Shown here: positions 20,963 to 28,854 of the stretch, piece by piece | Position numbering within the stretch: the stretch's first letter is position 1 | Layout of the letters: every line of letters starts with the position of its first letter | Assembly: GCF_029946515.1 (NCBI RefSeq) | Contig: NZ_JARZHH010000001.1 | Coordinates: 434,001-498,000, forward strand | Source of the DNA: Polyangium sp. 6x1 | GTDB taxonomy: Bacteria; Myxococcota_A; Polyangia; Polyangiales; Polyangiaceae | DNA: 64,000 nucleotides | Reading direction: 5' to 3' | Made by a program: the position numbers and the translations under genes | The notes under the pieces: model-generated | The model's database searches: none | What the model was told of the DNA's origin: nothing | What the model saw: the letters and a program-made list of their open reading frames with translations, nothing else

Positions 20963-21469
20963 ATGCGAAGCAGGGCGACGACGTGGATGTGTGGCATCGT
21001 GGCAACGCTCGGCGCGGTGGTCCTGGCGATGGGGTGCAGCGGCGGGAGCGAAGACGACTACGGGCCGTGCCCCAAGGACAGCGGACAGGACGTGGACTGC
21101 TTCTGGGAAGGCGGGATCTCGTTCGCACCGGACAAGGTCTCGCAGGCCGACGGGTTCATTTTCGTCCATGGGGAGATGACGTGGTCGCCTTGTGGGATGA
21201 TCCCCGGACGGCAGATTCGTTCGTACCGCATCGATCCGAAGGATGGGTCGACGACGCGCATGGACGCGCCGGCCAACGCGGCGCCGTTCGTCGTGCCTCC
21301 CAAGGGGGTCTTCGAGGTACGCCCGACGGGAAGCCCGAACCGCGTGCGTATCGACCCTGCTGCCATCATCTCCGTGACCCAGTCGAAGCTGCCGATCGGC
21401 GAGATCGTGGACGACGCCACGAATGAGGTCATCGCCCCGATCGAGCTCGCCGCCGTCTGCGATGAATGA
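20963..21469 (+). CDS. Hypothetical lipoprotein
   Basis: 168-residue lipoprotein of unknown function. The hydrophobic segment ends VVLAMGC (lipidated Cys near 25), followed by an acidic linker. Four cysteines in the first part of the mature protein (GPCPKD, DCFWEG, SPCGM) and one near the end may form disulfides. GAGG lies six bases before ATG 20963. It is placed in the sigma-54 group by the element at 20894. Confidence 0.72.
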   Translation: MRSRATTWMCGIVATLGAVVLAMGCSGGSEDDYGPCPKDSGQDVDCFWEGGISFAPDKVSQADGFIFVHGEMTWSPCGMIPGRQIRSYRIDPKDGSTTRMDAPANAAPFVVPPKGVFEVRPTGSPNRVRIDPAAIISVTQSKLPIGEIVDDATNEVIAPIELAAVCDE

Positions 21470-21499
21470 GGGGCCGTGGGTGGGGAACGGTTGCCCCAA

Positions 21500-21525
21500 G
21501 GGGTGGGGAACGCGTCCCCCACCCC
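21500..21525 (+). terminator. G/C hairpin after the 20963 gene
   Basis: GGGGTGGGG (21500-21508) pairs with CCCCACCCC (21517-21525) across an eight-base loop, 31 bp after the stop codon. There is no T run. The sequence GGGTGGGGAACG occurs twice here (21478 and 21501), so the region may instead hold protein-binding sites for the downstream promoter. Confidence 0.45.
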
Positions 21526-21626
21526 GACCCCAATTTCGTGATGCGGCACGCCGCCTCTTTCCGTAAAAGTTCCGCGAATGTGGAGCGAGGTGCCATTTTC
21601 GTGATCCGGCCTCCAGGATGACGGGT

Positions 21627-21642
21627 CGGTACGCGCATTGCT
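21627..21642 (+). promoter_or_regulatory. Sigma-54 promoter for the 21656 gene
   Basis: CGGTACGCGCATTGCT has a perfect -12 (TTGCT), GG-N10-GC spacing and a -24 with T for C. It ends only 13 bp before the ATG at 21656, so the leader would be very short or the start lies slightly downstream. Confidence 0.55.
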
Positions 21643-21655
21643 GAATGGGTCGGCC

Positions 21656-22567
21656 ATGCGAACGACGTCGAAGTGGGCCCTTGTCTCCAACGTCTTTGTC
21701 CTTGCTTCTGGCCTCGCGCTGAGCGGCTGCGTCGCCGAGCCGGTCGACGAGCTCGATCCGGCCTCGGCGCTCGGCGGCGACGAGTGGCTGGACGACGGCC
21801 CTCCGCCGGGCGAAGAAGCCGTGGACGAGGAGGTCGGCAGCACGAGCGAGGGCGTGAGCGACATGCCCGCGTTCCAGTTGCCTTTCCCGTGTGGGCAGGT
21901 CTGGGCCGGACAAACCCGGACGAACCATAGCCCCCAGAACTCGGTCGATTTCAATCGCAGCGACGACATCGGCGACGCGGTCGTGGCCTCGGCCGCCGGC
22001 AAGATCTCGCGCGTCGCGAACGAGGGCAACACGAGCTACGGCCGCTGGATCGAGATCGACCACGGCAATGGGTATCGCAGCCGGTATGCGCACCTGAACT
22101 CGCAGCTCGTCTCGGTCGGGCAGAGCGTGAGCAAGGGCCAGAAGATCGGCACCGTGGGCAACACCGGCGGCTCGACCGGCCCGCACCTCCATTATGAGGT
22201 GCGCCGCAACGGCGTCGCCATCCGGCCCGTCTTCAATGGCGCCACGGCGCTCTTCTTCGGCACGAAGAACTACACGAGCAAGAATAGCTGCGGCGGCAGC
22301 GACGGCGGCGGCGGCACGTCCGTCACCGGCACCGTGAACACGAACGGCGTCGCCCTCACGGTGCGCGCGGACGCGAGCACGAGCAGCGCTGCGGTCGGCT
22401 CGGTCGCGGACGGCGCCAAGGTCACGATCACCTGCCAGAAGAAGGGGACGTCGGTGACGGGCACCTACGGCACGTCGACCCTCTGGGACTTCATCGGAAA
22501 CGGCTACGTGTCGGACGCCTATGTCTCGACCGGCTCGGACGGTCAGGTCGCGCCGACCTGCAAGTGA
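21656..22567 (+). CDS. M23 peptidase lipoprotein with SH3-like domain
   Basis: 303-residue cell-wall endopeptidase. The lipobox is LSGC (Cys25), then an acidic linker to about residue 70. The M23 LytM domain has the first metal ligands in NHSPQNSVDF (H-x6-D) and the second in HLHYE, plus the intervening RYAHLNS. After a Gly-rich hinge a C-terminal bacterial SH3-like domain (VNTNGVALTVRADAS to NGYVSDAYV) likely binds peptidoglycan. All metal ligands appear present, so an active zinc hydrolase of peptide cross-links is expected. It has a sigma-54 element immediately upstream. Confidence 0.88.
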   Translation: MRTTSKWALVSNVFVLASGLALSGCVAEPVDELDPASALGGDEWLDDGPPPGEEAVDEEVGSTSEGVSDMPAFQLPFPCGQVWAGQTRTNHSPQNSVDFNRSDDIGDAVVASAAGKISRVANEGNTSYGRWIEIDHGNGYRSRYAHLNSQLVSVGQSVSKGQKIGTVGNTGGSTGPHLHYEVRRNGVAIRPVFNGATALFFGTKNYTSKNSCGGSDGGGGTSVTGTVNTNGVALTVRADASTSSAAVGSVADGAKVTITCQKKGTSVTGTYGTSTLWDFIGNGYVSDAYVSTGSDGQVAPTCK

Positions 22568-22731
22568 GCCTACCCTCCCCAGGTTCGTCCTGACGTAAAG
22601 CTTCCACGCCACATCTTCTGCTCCGCGTGTTCCTTGGTCTCCCGATTGCTAGGGAGCTCGTCACGCGACGGGTGCCGCCTTGCGCATGTAGCGCTTGACG
22701 AGCGACGGCATCCCGAGACCAAGGTGACACG

Positions 22732-25700
22732 ATGGGCCAGCCACCCAAAGAGGGCCACGATCAAGGGTCGGACGACGCGCTCGCGATCGCCGATACGATC
22801 GCCCCCGCTCCTCCCGAAAAAGCGGCCCCGGTCACGGTGAAGCTGGCCCGTGAGAGGCGCCGCCGGCGCGGCGCGGCCCGCGTGGACTCGACGCCGCCTC
22901 CGGCGAATGCATCCCCCGCGGAGGCTCCCACCGAGCCGCCCCCCGAGATGTCCGTCGAGGCGCCGACCGAGATTCCGGCCGACCTGCCCGCCGTCTCCGA
23001 GCGCTCGCCCCTCGCGGATCCGAAGCGCTGGGATCGTTACGAGATCGTACGATTCCTCGGCCGAGGCGGCATGGGCTCCGTCTACGAGGCCCGGGACCGG
23101 CGGCTCGCGCGCCATGTGGCGATCAAGTTCATCCACGGGGCCGATCCCATCACGACGAAGCGGTTCATCCAGGAGGCGCGGGCGCAGGCGCGCATCGATC
23201 ATCCGAACGTCTGCAAGGTCCTCGAGGTGGGCGAGGTCGAGGACAAGGCGTACATCGCCATGCAGCTCGTCCAGGGCCTGTCGCTCAACGACGCGGCGCA
23301 GGCGATGACGATCGACGACAAGGTCCGCGTGATGAAGACGGTCACGGAGGCCGTGTACGCCGCGCACCGCATCGGCATCATTCACCGCGACATCAAGCCC
23401 GCGAACATCATGGTGGAGAAGAGCGCGGGCGCGGACGGGCATCCCGCGTATCGCCCCGTGCTCATGGACTTCGGCCTCGCGCGCGAGGCCAGCGAGACGA
23501 AGGGCCTGACCGAATCGGGCACGGTCATGGGGACGCCCGGGTACATGCCGCCCGAGCAGGCGCGCGGCAGCGTCCGTAGCATCGATCCGCGCAGCGACGT
23601 CTACAGCCTCGGCGCGACGCTCTACGACATCCTCGCAGGCGCGCCGCCGTTCGAGGACGAGAGCGCGGTCAACGTCCTGCTCAAGGTGCTGATCCAGGAT
23701 CCGGTGCCGCTGCGGGAGAAGGATCCGTCGATCCCGCTCGCGCTCGACGTCATCGTCGGCAAGTGCCTGAACAAGGAGCCGCACCAGCGGTATGCGACCG
23801 CGGCCGAGCTCGCCGACGACCTCGAACGATTCCTGAACCGCGAGCGCGTGCTCGCGCGCCGCCTCGGCCTGCCGACGCGCCTCTACTGGCGGGCCAAGCG
23901 CAACAAGCCGATGGCCTTCGCGGTGATCGCGCTCGTGTCGAGCCTCGCGGCGTTCGCGGGGTACGGCGTCCGCACGGTGGTCGTCAATGCGCGGAACGAG
24001 GCGATCGCGCAGAAGCGCGCCGAGCTCGGGCAGAAGCTCGGCCAGGCGGTGAAGGACCTCGAATGGCTGGTGCGCAGCGCGTACCTCGTGCCGCTGCACG
24101 ACACGGGCCCCGAGAAGGCGGCCGTCCGCGCGCGCATGGCCGAGATCGAGGCCGAGATGCAGAGCTTCGGCGACCTCGCGGCGGGGCTCGACCATTATGC
24201 CCTCGGCCGCGGCTACCTCGCGCTGAAGGAGTGGGACAAGGCGCACACGGAGCTTGCCGCGGCCGCGGCGCTCGGCGTGCGCGAGCCCGAGCTCGATTAC
24301 GCGCTCGGGCGCGTGCTCGGCGAGCTCTACAGCCGGGCGATCGAGGACGCGCGCAAGAGCGGCGACAAGAGCTATTTCGAGAAACGCAAGCAGGAGCTCG
24401 ACAAGGAGTACCTCGAACCGGCGCTCGCCCACCTCACGCGCTGCCGGGGCCTGCCGACGGTGCCGGCGAGTTACCTCGAAGGCCTGATCCATTTCTACAA
24501 CCGGCGCTACGACGAGGCCCTAAAGAGCGCGCGCCACGCCCGGGGCGGCCTCTCGTGGCTCTACGAGGCCGAGAAGCTCGAAGGCGACGTGTTCATGGCC
24601 CGCGCGGAGGGCGCGAAGGACCGCGGCGAGAGCGACCAGGCCGAGCGGGATTTCGCCGAGGCCGTGGCGCATTACGAGCAGGCCGCGGACATCGGGCGCA
24701 GCGACCATCAGATCTACGAGGCGCTCGCGGAGGCGTGGATCCGGCAGGAGGAGATGGACGCGTACCGCGGGCGTGATCCCAGGCCAAAGCTCGACAAGGC
24801 GCTCTCCGCCGCGGACAAGGCGCTCACGGCGGCTTCGTCGGAGTCGGACGGGCACACGAAGAAGGCGTTCGCGTACCATTTCCAGGCGCGTTACGCCCAG
24901 GACCACGGCGCGCCGCAAGCCGAGGTCGAGCGGCTCTACCGCGCGCAGCTCGACGCGGGAAAACAGGCGATCGCCTCGCACACCACCGACGCGTTCGCGC
25001 AGGAGGCCATCGGCACGGCGTACACGCGGCTCGCTCTGTACCAGCTCGACCAGGGAAAACCCGTGCAGCCCCTGCTCGACCAGGCGTACGCCCATTTCGA
25101 GGAGGCGATCCGCATCAAGCCCACGTTCCCGTGGGCGTACAACGACTACGGGTACGCGCTCGCGCTCTCCGGATCCAGCATTCGGTTGCGAAATGGCGAC
25201 GCGCGCGACGTCCTCGGGCGAGCGATCGACATGACGAAGAAGGCGTTCGAGCTCGATGCGCAGTACCTGATTGCCTACAACAACACCTCGGCCTGGCTGA
25301 CGGAGCTCGCCGAATGGCAGGCCGATCACGGAGAGAATCCGGAGAAGACCCTCCTCGAAGCCGTGCAGATGGCGGACCACGTGCTCGGCGTCAACGACAA
25401 GCACCTCCTAGCGTGCGTGAACTCCGGTATGGCCTCCGCCCGGATCGCGTCGTATCGGCTGATGACGGGCGAGGACGGGCGAGGACCGGCCGAGCAGGCC
25501 ATCGACCGCTTCAAGGCGGCCCTCGCGATCGACTCCAATTTCATGTTCGCCCAGCTCGAATCAGGCCGCGCACATTACCTGCGCGCGAGCCACGCGCGCG
25601 CCCAGGGAGGCGATCCGCGCCCGGACCTCGACGAGGGCCTGCGCGCCCTCGGGCAATGCCATCGCATCGATCCCGGCAACGTGGATTGCACGATGGTGGA

Positions 25701-26151
25701 GGCCCAGATCCGAGCGGAGCAGGCCGAAGGGCCCCGCCAGCAAGGGCAGCCGGATCTGGCGGCGCTGGAGCAAGCGCAGAGGCTCTCCCACGAGGCGACC
25801 CAGAAGGCCCCCGAACGCCTGGATCCGTGGCTCGTGCTGGGGCAGGTCTGCCTCCAGCGGGCGGAGGCGCTGCTCGCCGGGCAGCGACCGGGCGCGCCGG
25901 CAGGCGCTGTCGTGGACGAGGGCCTGCGCGGGATCGAGCAGGCGCTGAAGCTCGCGCCGGGATTGCCGCGAGCGCTCGCGATCGAGGGGGCGCTCCGCCT
26001 CTCCCGGGCGCAGCTCGAACCGTCGGCGGGAAAAACCTCGCTCGAGCGCGCGAAGGCGAGCCTTTCGCAGGCCTTCGCGGCAAACCCGCTCCTCCGGCGC
26101 CGCTATGGCAAGGCGGCGGCCGAGGTGGACCGGTTGATCGAGGGGCGATAG
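22732..26151 (+). CDS. Membrane Ser/Thr protein kinase with TPR-like repeats (second copy)
   Basis: 1139-residue paralogue of the kinase at 8831 with the same layout. A Pro-rich N-terminus leads to a kinase domain (about 103-370) with GRGGMG, Lys132, HRDIKPAN with Asp220, and DFG 246-248. A transmembrane helix lies near 396-416, followed by a long helical repeat region of about 700 residues. Even the post-TM segment is alignable (RNEAIAQKRAELGQKLGQAVKDLEW against the equivalent stretch of the other copy). The paired FHA activator lies downstream at 27435, with a divergent lipoprotein gene between them. AAGG before ATG 22732 supports the start. Confidence 0.92.
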   Translation: MGQPPKEGHDQGSDDALAIADTIAPAPPEKAAPVTVKLARERRRRRGAARVDSTPPPANASPAEAPTEPPPEMSVEAPTEIPADLPAVSERSPLADPKRWDRYEIVRFLGRGGMGSVYEARDRRLARHVAIKFIHGADPITTKRFIQEARAQARIDHPNVCKVLEVGEVEDKAYIAMQLVQGLSLNDAAQAMTIDDKVRVMKTVTEAVYAAHRIGIIHRDIKPANIMVEKSAGADGHPAYRPVLMDFGLAREASETKGLTESGTVMGTPGYMPPEQARGSVRSIDPRSDVYSLGATLYDILAGAPPFEDESAVNVLLKVLIQDPVPLREKDPSIPLALDVIVGKCLNKEPHQRYATAAELADDLERFLNRERVLARRLGLPTRLYWRAKRNKPMAFAVIALVSSLAAFAGYGVRTVVVNARNEAIAQKRAELGQKLGQAVKDLEWLVRSAYLVPLHDTGPEKAAVRARMAEIEAEMQSFGDLAAGLDHYALGRGYLALKEWDKAHTELAAAAALGVREPELDYALGRVLGELYSRAIEDARKSGDKSYFEKRKQELDKEYLEPALAHLTRCRGLPTVPASYLEGLIHFYNRRYDEALKSARHARGGLSWLYEAEKLEGDVFMARAEGAKDRGESDQAERDFAEAVAHYEQAADIGRSDHQIYEALAEAWIRQEEMDAYRGRDPRPKLDKALSAADKALTAASSESDGHTKKAFAYHFQARYAQDHGAPQAEVERLYRAQLDAGKQAIASHTTDAFAQEAIGTAYTRLALYQLDQGKPVQPLLDQAYAHFEEAIRIKPTFPWAYNDYGYALALSGSSIRLRNGDARDVLGRAIDMTKKAFELDAQYLIAYNNTSAWLTELAEWQADHGENPEKTLLEAVQMADHVLGVNDKHLLACVNSGMASARIASYRLMTGEDGRGPAEQAIDRFKAALAIDSNFMFAQLESGRAHYLRASHARAQGGDPRPDLDEGLRALGQCHRIDPGNVDCTMVEAQIRAEQAEGPRQQGQPDLAALEQAQRLSHEATQKAPERLDPWLVLGQVCLQRAEALLAGQRPGAPAGAVVDEGLRGIEQALKLAPGLPRALAIEGALRLSRAQLEPSAGKTSLERAKASLSQAFAANPLLRRRYGKAAAEVDRLIEGR

Positions 26152-26198
26152 GAGAGGACGAGGGCGGGGGGACGGCGAACGGGGGAGAGGCTCGCCGA

Positions 26199-27149
26199 TC
26201 ACTCGGCCGGCGGGACGAACGTCGTGAACACGTTCGTGTAGCTGCGATTCGGCTCGCGGGTCGAGAAGAACGACGGGCAGTACAAGAGCCCGCCGCCCGC
26301 GTCCACGAGCGGCGCATTGCAGCGCTTGTTCGCGAAGTTCTGATCGGGCGAGCCGAGGATCGCGCCGGTCAGCACGATGCGGTGGTTGCAGTTCGTGTCG
26401 TTCTCGGCGCAACAGTAAATGCCTTGCGAGCCGAAGCACGCTCGCCCGCTGTCCACCGGCTCCGCCGCGTCGGGCCCTGCGACATACGCGGTGGGATTGG
26501 TCGCGAACAGGTTCCCGAAGAAGCCGCCCTCCCGCAGCGTGGTGTGGGAATCGCCGCAGGGCACGTCAAAAGGCGCCCCACCCGGGCCGATGATGCAGAT
26601 GTTCAAGGTCAGGTTGTTGCCGTTCAGGAGCGAGAGGAGGCACGCGCTGACGCGCTCGCGTTTGTCCTCGCCATTGAGGCGATTCGTCTTCCAGCTCCCG
26701 TAGAGCTCCCATTGCCCCGCGAAGCTCTGCGAGCCGTCGTTCGTCGAGATCGTGAAGCTCGAGGACACCGCGCACTTGACGATTCCCTTCATCACCGGGG
26801 CGCGGTTCGTCCCATCGGCGGACATCCACGCTTCCCATTCCGGCTTCAACGTGCAGCCCGTCGTGGTCACCGTGTCGCCCTTGCAAAGCGGGAGCGGATC
26901 CGGATTCGTGGGGGACGTGATGCCGTGGGTATTCGTCACGCTGCGCTTGAGAGGATCGCTGTCGATGGCAAACGGCGGGAGGTTGTTCGTGCCGCCCGGT
27001 CCGATCGCCTGCTCGGCATCGTCCACCTCGCCCTCGAAATCGTCGACGTCGACAGGCTCACCACCGCAGGCCGGAAGAACCATCGCGGACGCGAGGAGCG
27101 CGCCTGCGAACCCGAACTGCGAAACAAGATGCGTGAGCTTCGTCGTCAT
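26199..27149 (-). CDS. Cys-rich hypothetical lipoprotein
   Basis: 316-residue lipoprotein. The signal peptide ends VLPAC (lipidated Cys near 28), followed by an acidic linker (VDVDDFEGEVDDAEQ). The body resembles a repeated Polyangiaceae hypothetical family, with ERVSACLLSLLNGNNLTLNI followed by a GDSHTTLREGGFFGNLF segment and a Cys-rich C-terminal part (YCCAENDTNCNH). No reaction is known. GGAGG nine bases before ATG 27149 fixes the start. A -24-type element is at 27188, and the five-copy palindrome array lies 62-173 bp further upstream. This arrangement strongly suggests activation by an enhancer-binding protein. Confidence 0.78.
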   Translation of the reverse strand: MTTKLTHLVSQFGFAGALLASAMVLPACGGEPVDVDDFEGEVDDAEQAIGPGGTNNLPPFAIDSDPLKRSVTNTHGITSPTNPDPLPLCKGDTVTTTGCTLKPEWEAWMSADGTNRAPVMKGIVKCAVSSSFTISTNDGSQSFAGQWELYGSWKTNRLNGEDKRERVSACLLSLLNGNNLTLNICIIGPGGAPFDVPCGDSHTTLREGGFFGNLFATNPTAYVAGPDAAEPVDSGRACFGSQGIYCCAENDTNCNHRIVLTGAILGSPDQNFANKRCNAPLVDAGGGLLYCPSFFSTREPNRSYTNVFTTFVPPAE

Positions 27150-27187
27150 GATGATCGTCCTCCGCAAAGTCCTTGGCATCTGGACTC

Positions 27188-27203
27188 TTCACGTTCCGTG
27201 CCA
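27188..27203 (-). promoter_or_regulatory. Degenerate sigma-54 promoter for the 26199-27149 gene
   Basis: Minus-strand TGGCACGGAACGTGAA has a perfect -24 (TGGCACG), but the -12 GC reads GA. Position relative to the ATG (39 bp) and to the palindrome array supports function. The -12 mismatch lowers confidence. Confidence 0.45.
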
Positions 27204-27264
27204 CCACCGGCAGCGACCGCAAAAAAAGCCGCGCGCGCAGCGATTTCCCGCGCGCTCGGCGCTG

Positions 27265-27376
27265 CCTGGAGGGACGAGCCTCCAGGCTTGAAGGAACGAC
27301 CCTCCAGGCCCTGGCGGCCCGAGCCTCCATGCCTGGAGGGTCGCGCCCCCAGGGCATGGAGGCTCGGCCCTCCAGG
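27265..27376. repeat. Five tandem 22-bp palindromes, CCTGGAGG-N6-CCTCCAGG
   Basis: Units are at 27265-27286, 27287-27308, 27310-27331, 27332-27353 and 27355-27376, nearly head to tail. The first has perfect arms CCTGGAGG and CCTCCAGG around GACGAG; the others differ at one to four arm positions. The centre is always six bases and varies. The array fills the intergenic space between the divergent lipoprotein (27149) and activator (27435) genes. It is not a CRISPR: units are palindromic, contiguous and without spacers. A binding array for a dimeric regulator is the simplest reading. Confidence 0.8.
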
Positions 27377-27434
27377 GCGGCGTTCGCCTCGCCCCGGCAC
27401 CACGGAGCGAGCGCCGCGTGGTAACGTGCCGGCC

Positions 27435-28781
27435 ATGTCGACGGATGGCACCCTGCTCCTCCGCCCCAGCGCGAAAGAGCTGCGGCTCGAAGGTTTTTCG
27501 CTCACCGTGATCGAGGGCCCGGACACGGGCGCCTCGCTCCGCGCCCCGAAGAGCGAGGTCTCCGTGGGCAGCGCCCAGGGCAACGATCTCGTGCTCTCCG
27601 ACCCGACGGTCTCCCGCCACCATATCAGCATCACCGCCACGCCCGAGGGCTTTTTCCTGCGGGATTTCGATTCCTCGAATGGCACCTGGATCGGCAGCAC
27701 CCGCATCCTCACGGGTTATATCGACGACGGCGCGCGCGTCCGCGTCGGGCGCACCACCTTGCGCGTCGACCTGATCGACGAGGACATCTGCGAGGCCCTG
27801 AGCCCCGAGGATCGATTCGGCTCCGTCCTCGGCGCGAGCGACGCCATGCGCCGCATCTTTGCCGCCCTGCCCCGCATCGCCCCATCCGAGACCACGGTGC
27901 TGCTCGAAGGCGAGACCGGCACCGGGAAAGGCGTCCTCGCCGCGGCGATCCACGAGGCGAGCGCGCGCGCCCGCGCCCCGTTCGTGGTGCTCGACTGCAC
28001 GGCCATTGCGCCCACGCTCATCGAAAGCGAGCTCTTCGGCCACGTGAAGGGCTCCTTCACGGGCGCGAGCGCCGATCGCCCCGGCGCCTTCGAGCAGGCC
28101 GCCGGCGGCACCATCTTCATCGACGAGATCGGCGAGCTGCCGCTCGACATGCAGCCGAAGCTCCTGCGCGCGCTCGAGGAGAAGACCGTCAAGCGCGTCG
28201 GCGGCAACCAGCGCATCCGGCTCGACGCGCGGGTCATCGCCGCGACGAACCGCGACCTCCGCACCGAGGTCAACCGCGGCACGTTCCGCGCGGACCTGTA
28301 TTACCGCCTCAACGTGGTGCGCATTCACATCCCGCCGCTGCGCGAGCGCACCGGCGACGTCGAGCGGCTCGCGCGCCATTTTTATGCCGAGCTCGCGCCG
28401 CAGCGGACGATGCCGGCCGATCTGCTCGAATCCTTCTGCCGGCAGGCGTGGCCGGGCAACGTGCGCGAGCTCCGGGCCGCGGTCGAGCGCGCGGTCCTGC
28501 TCGACGATCCGGCCCTCCTGGCGCTCGGCAGCGGTCCGTCCGACGGGGGCGCGGGCCCCGCCGCGGAAGGCGAATTCGACCTGCGCGTGCCTTATCGCAT
28601 GGCGAAGCAGAGGGCCGCGGACCGCTGGGAAGAGCGGTACGTGCGCGAGCTCGTTTCGCGCGCCAAGGGCAACGTATCCGAGGCGTCGCGGCTCGCGCGC
28701 ATGGACCGGAGCCATTTGCGGACGCTGATCCGGAAATACGACATTCGCAGCGGCGACGAGGGCGACGGCGGCGAGGGATGA
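27435..28781 (+). CDS. FHA-domain sigma-54-dependent transcriptional activator (second copy)
   Basis: 448-residue enhancer-binding protein. The FHA domain spans about 20-112 (VGSAQGNDLVL, SRHHISI, SSNGTW). The AAA+ domain spans about 125-352, with Walker A GETGTGKG (159-166), a near-canonical L1 loop GSFTGA (206-211) and Walker B GTIFIDEIG. A Fis-type helix-turn-helix is at about 412-436 (NVSEASRLARMDRSHL). The ATG at 27435 gives the complete FHA domain. It is transcribed away from the palindrome array, which ends 58 bp upstream, so it may regulate both itself and the divergent lipoprotein gene. Phosphothreonine input from the 22732 kinase is inferred. Confidence 0.92.
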   Translation: MSTDGTLLLRPSAKELRLEGFSLTVIEGPDTGASLRAPKSEVSVGSAQGNDLVLSDPTVSRHHISITATPEGFFLRDFDSSNGTWIGSTRILTGYIDDGARVRVGRTTLRVDLIDEDICEALSPEDRFGSVLGASDAMRRIFAALPRIAPSETTVLLEGETGTGKGVLAAAIHEASARARAPFVVLDCTAIAPTLIESELFGHVKGSFTGASADRPGAFEQAAGGTIFIDEIGELPLDMQPKLLRALEEKTVKRVGGNQRIRLDARVIAATNRDLRTEVNRGTFRADLYYRLNVVRIHIPPLRERTGDVERLARHFYAELAPQRTMPADLLESFCRQAWPGNVRELRAAVERAVLLDDPALLALGSGPSDGGAGPAAEGEFDLRVPYRMAKQRAADRWEERYVRELVSRAKGNVSEASRLARMDRSHLRTLIRKYDIRSGDEGDGGEG

Positions 28782-28787
28782 GGCGCC

Positions 28788-28816
28788 GGGACCCGCGCTC
28801 GTCGAGCGCAGGTCCC
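28788..28816. terminator. Bidirectional hairpin terminator between convergent genes
   Basis: GGGACC-C-GCGCTCG pairs with CGAGCGC-A-GGTCCC in a 13-bp stem with one mismatch and a minimal loop. It lies seven bases after the activator stop and about 40 bases beyond the stop of the convergent beta-propeller gene. There is no strong T run, as is common in such GC-rich genomes. Confidence 0.6.
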
Positions 28817-28854
28817 TGGCCGAATGCGTGGGGGTAGGGTGGGGGGACCGAGCG

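Noticed and set aside
18662..22612. A 1316-codon open frame on the minus strand
   Set aside because: It lies antisense to the S9 peptidase, lipoprotein and M23 genes and has the Arg/Ala/Gly-rich composition of frames opposite GC-biased genes; no domain is visible.
22655..22700. Further GTCACG palindrome before the 22732 kinase
   Set aside because: Only the left half (GTCACG) is present; the right arm reads GGGTGC.
27265..27376. CRISPR array
   Set aside because: The units are contiguous palindromes of 22 bp with no unique spacers, and no cas genes are present.
25131..27434. Long in-frame extension upstream of the second FHA activator
   Set aside because: The extension runs through the kinase gene in another frame and across the palindrome array. 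The FHA domain is complete from ATG 27435.
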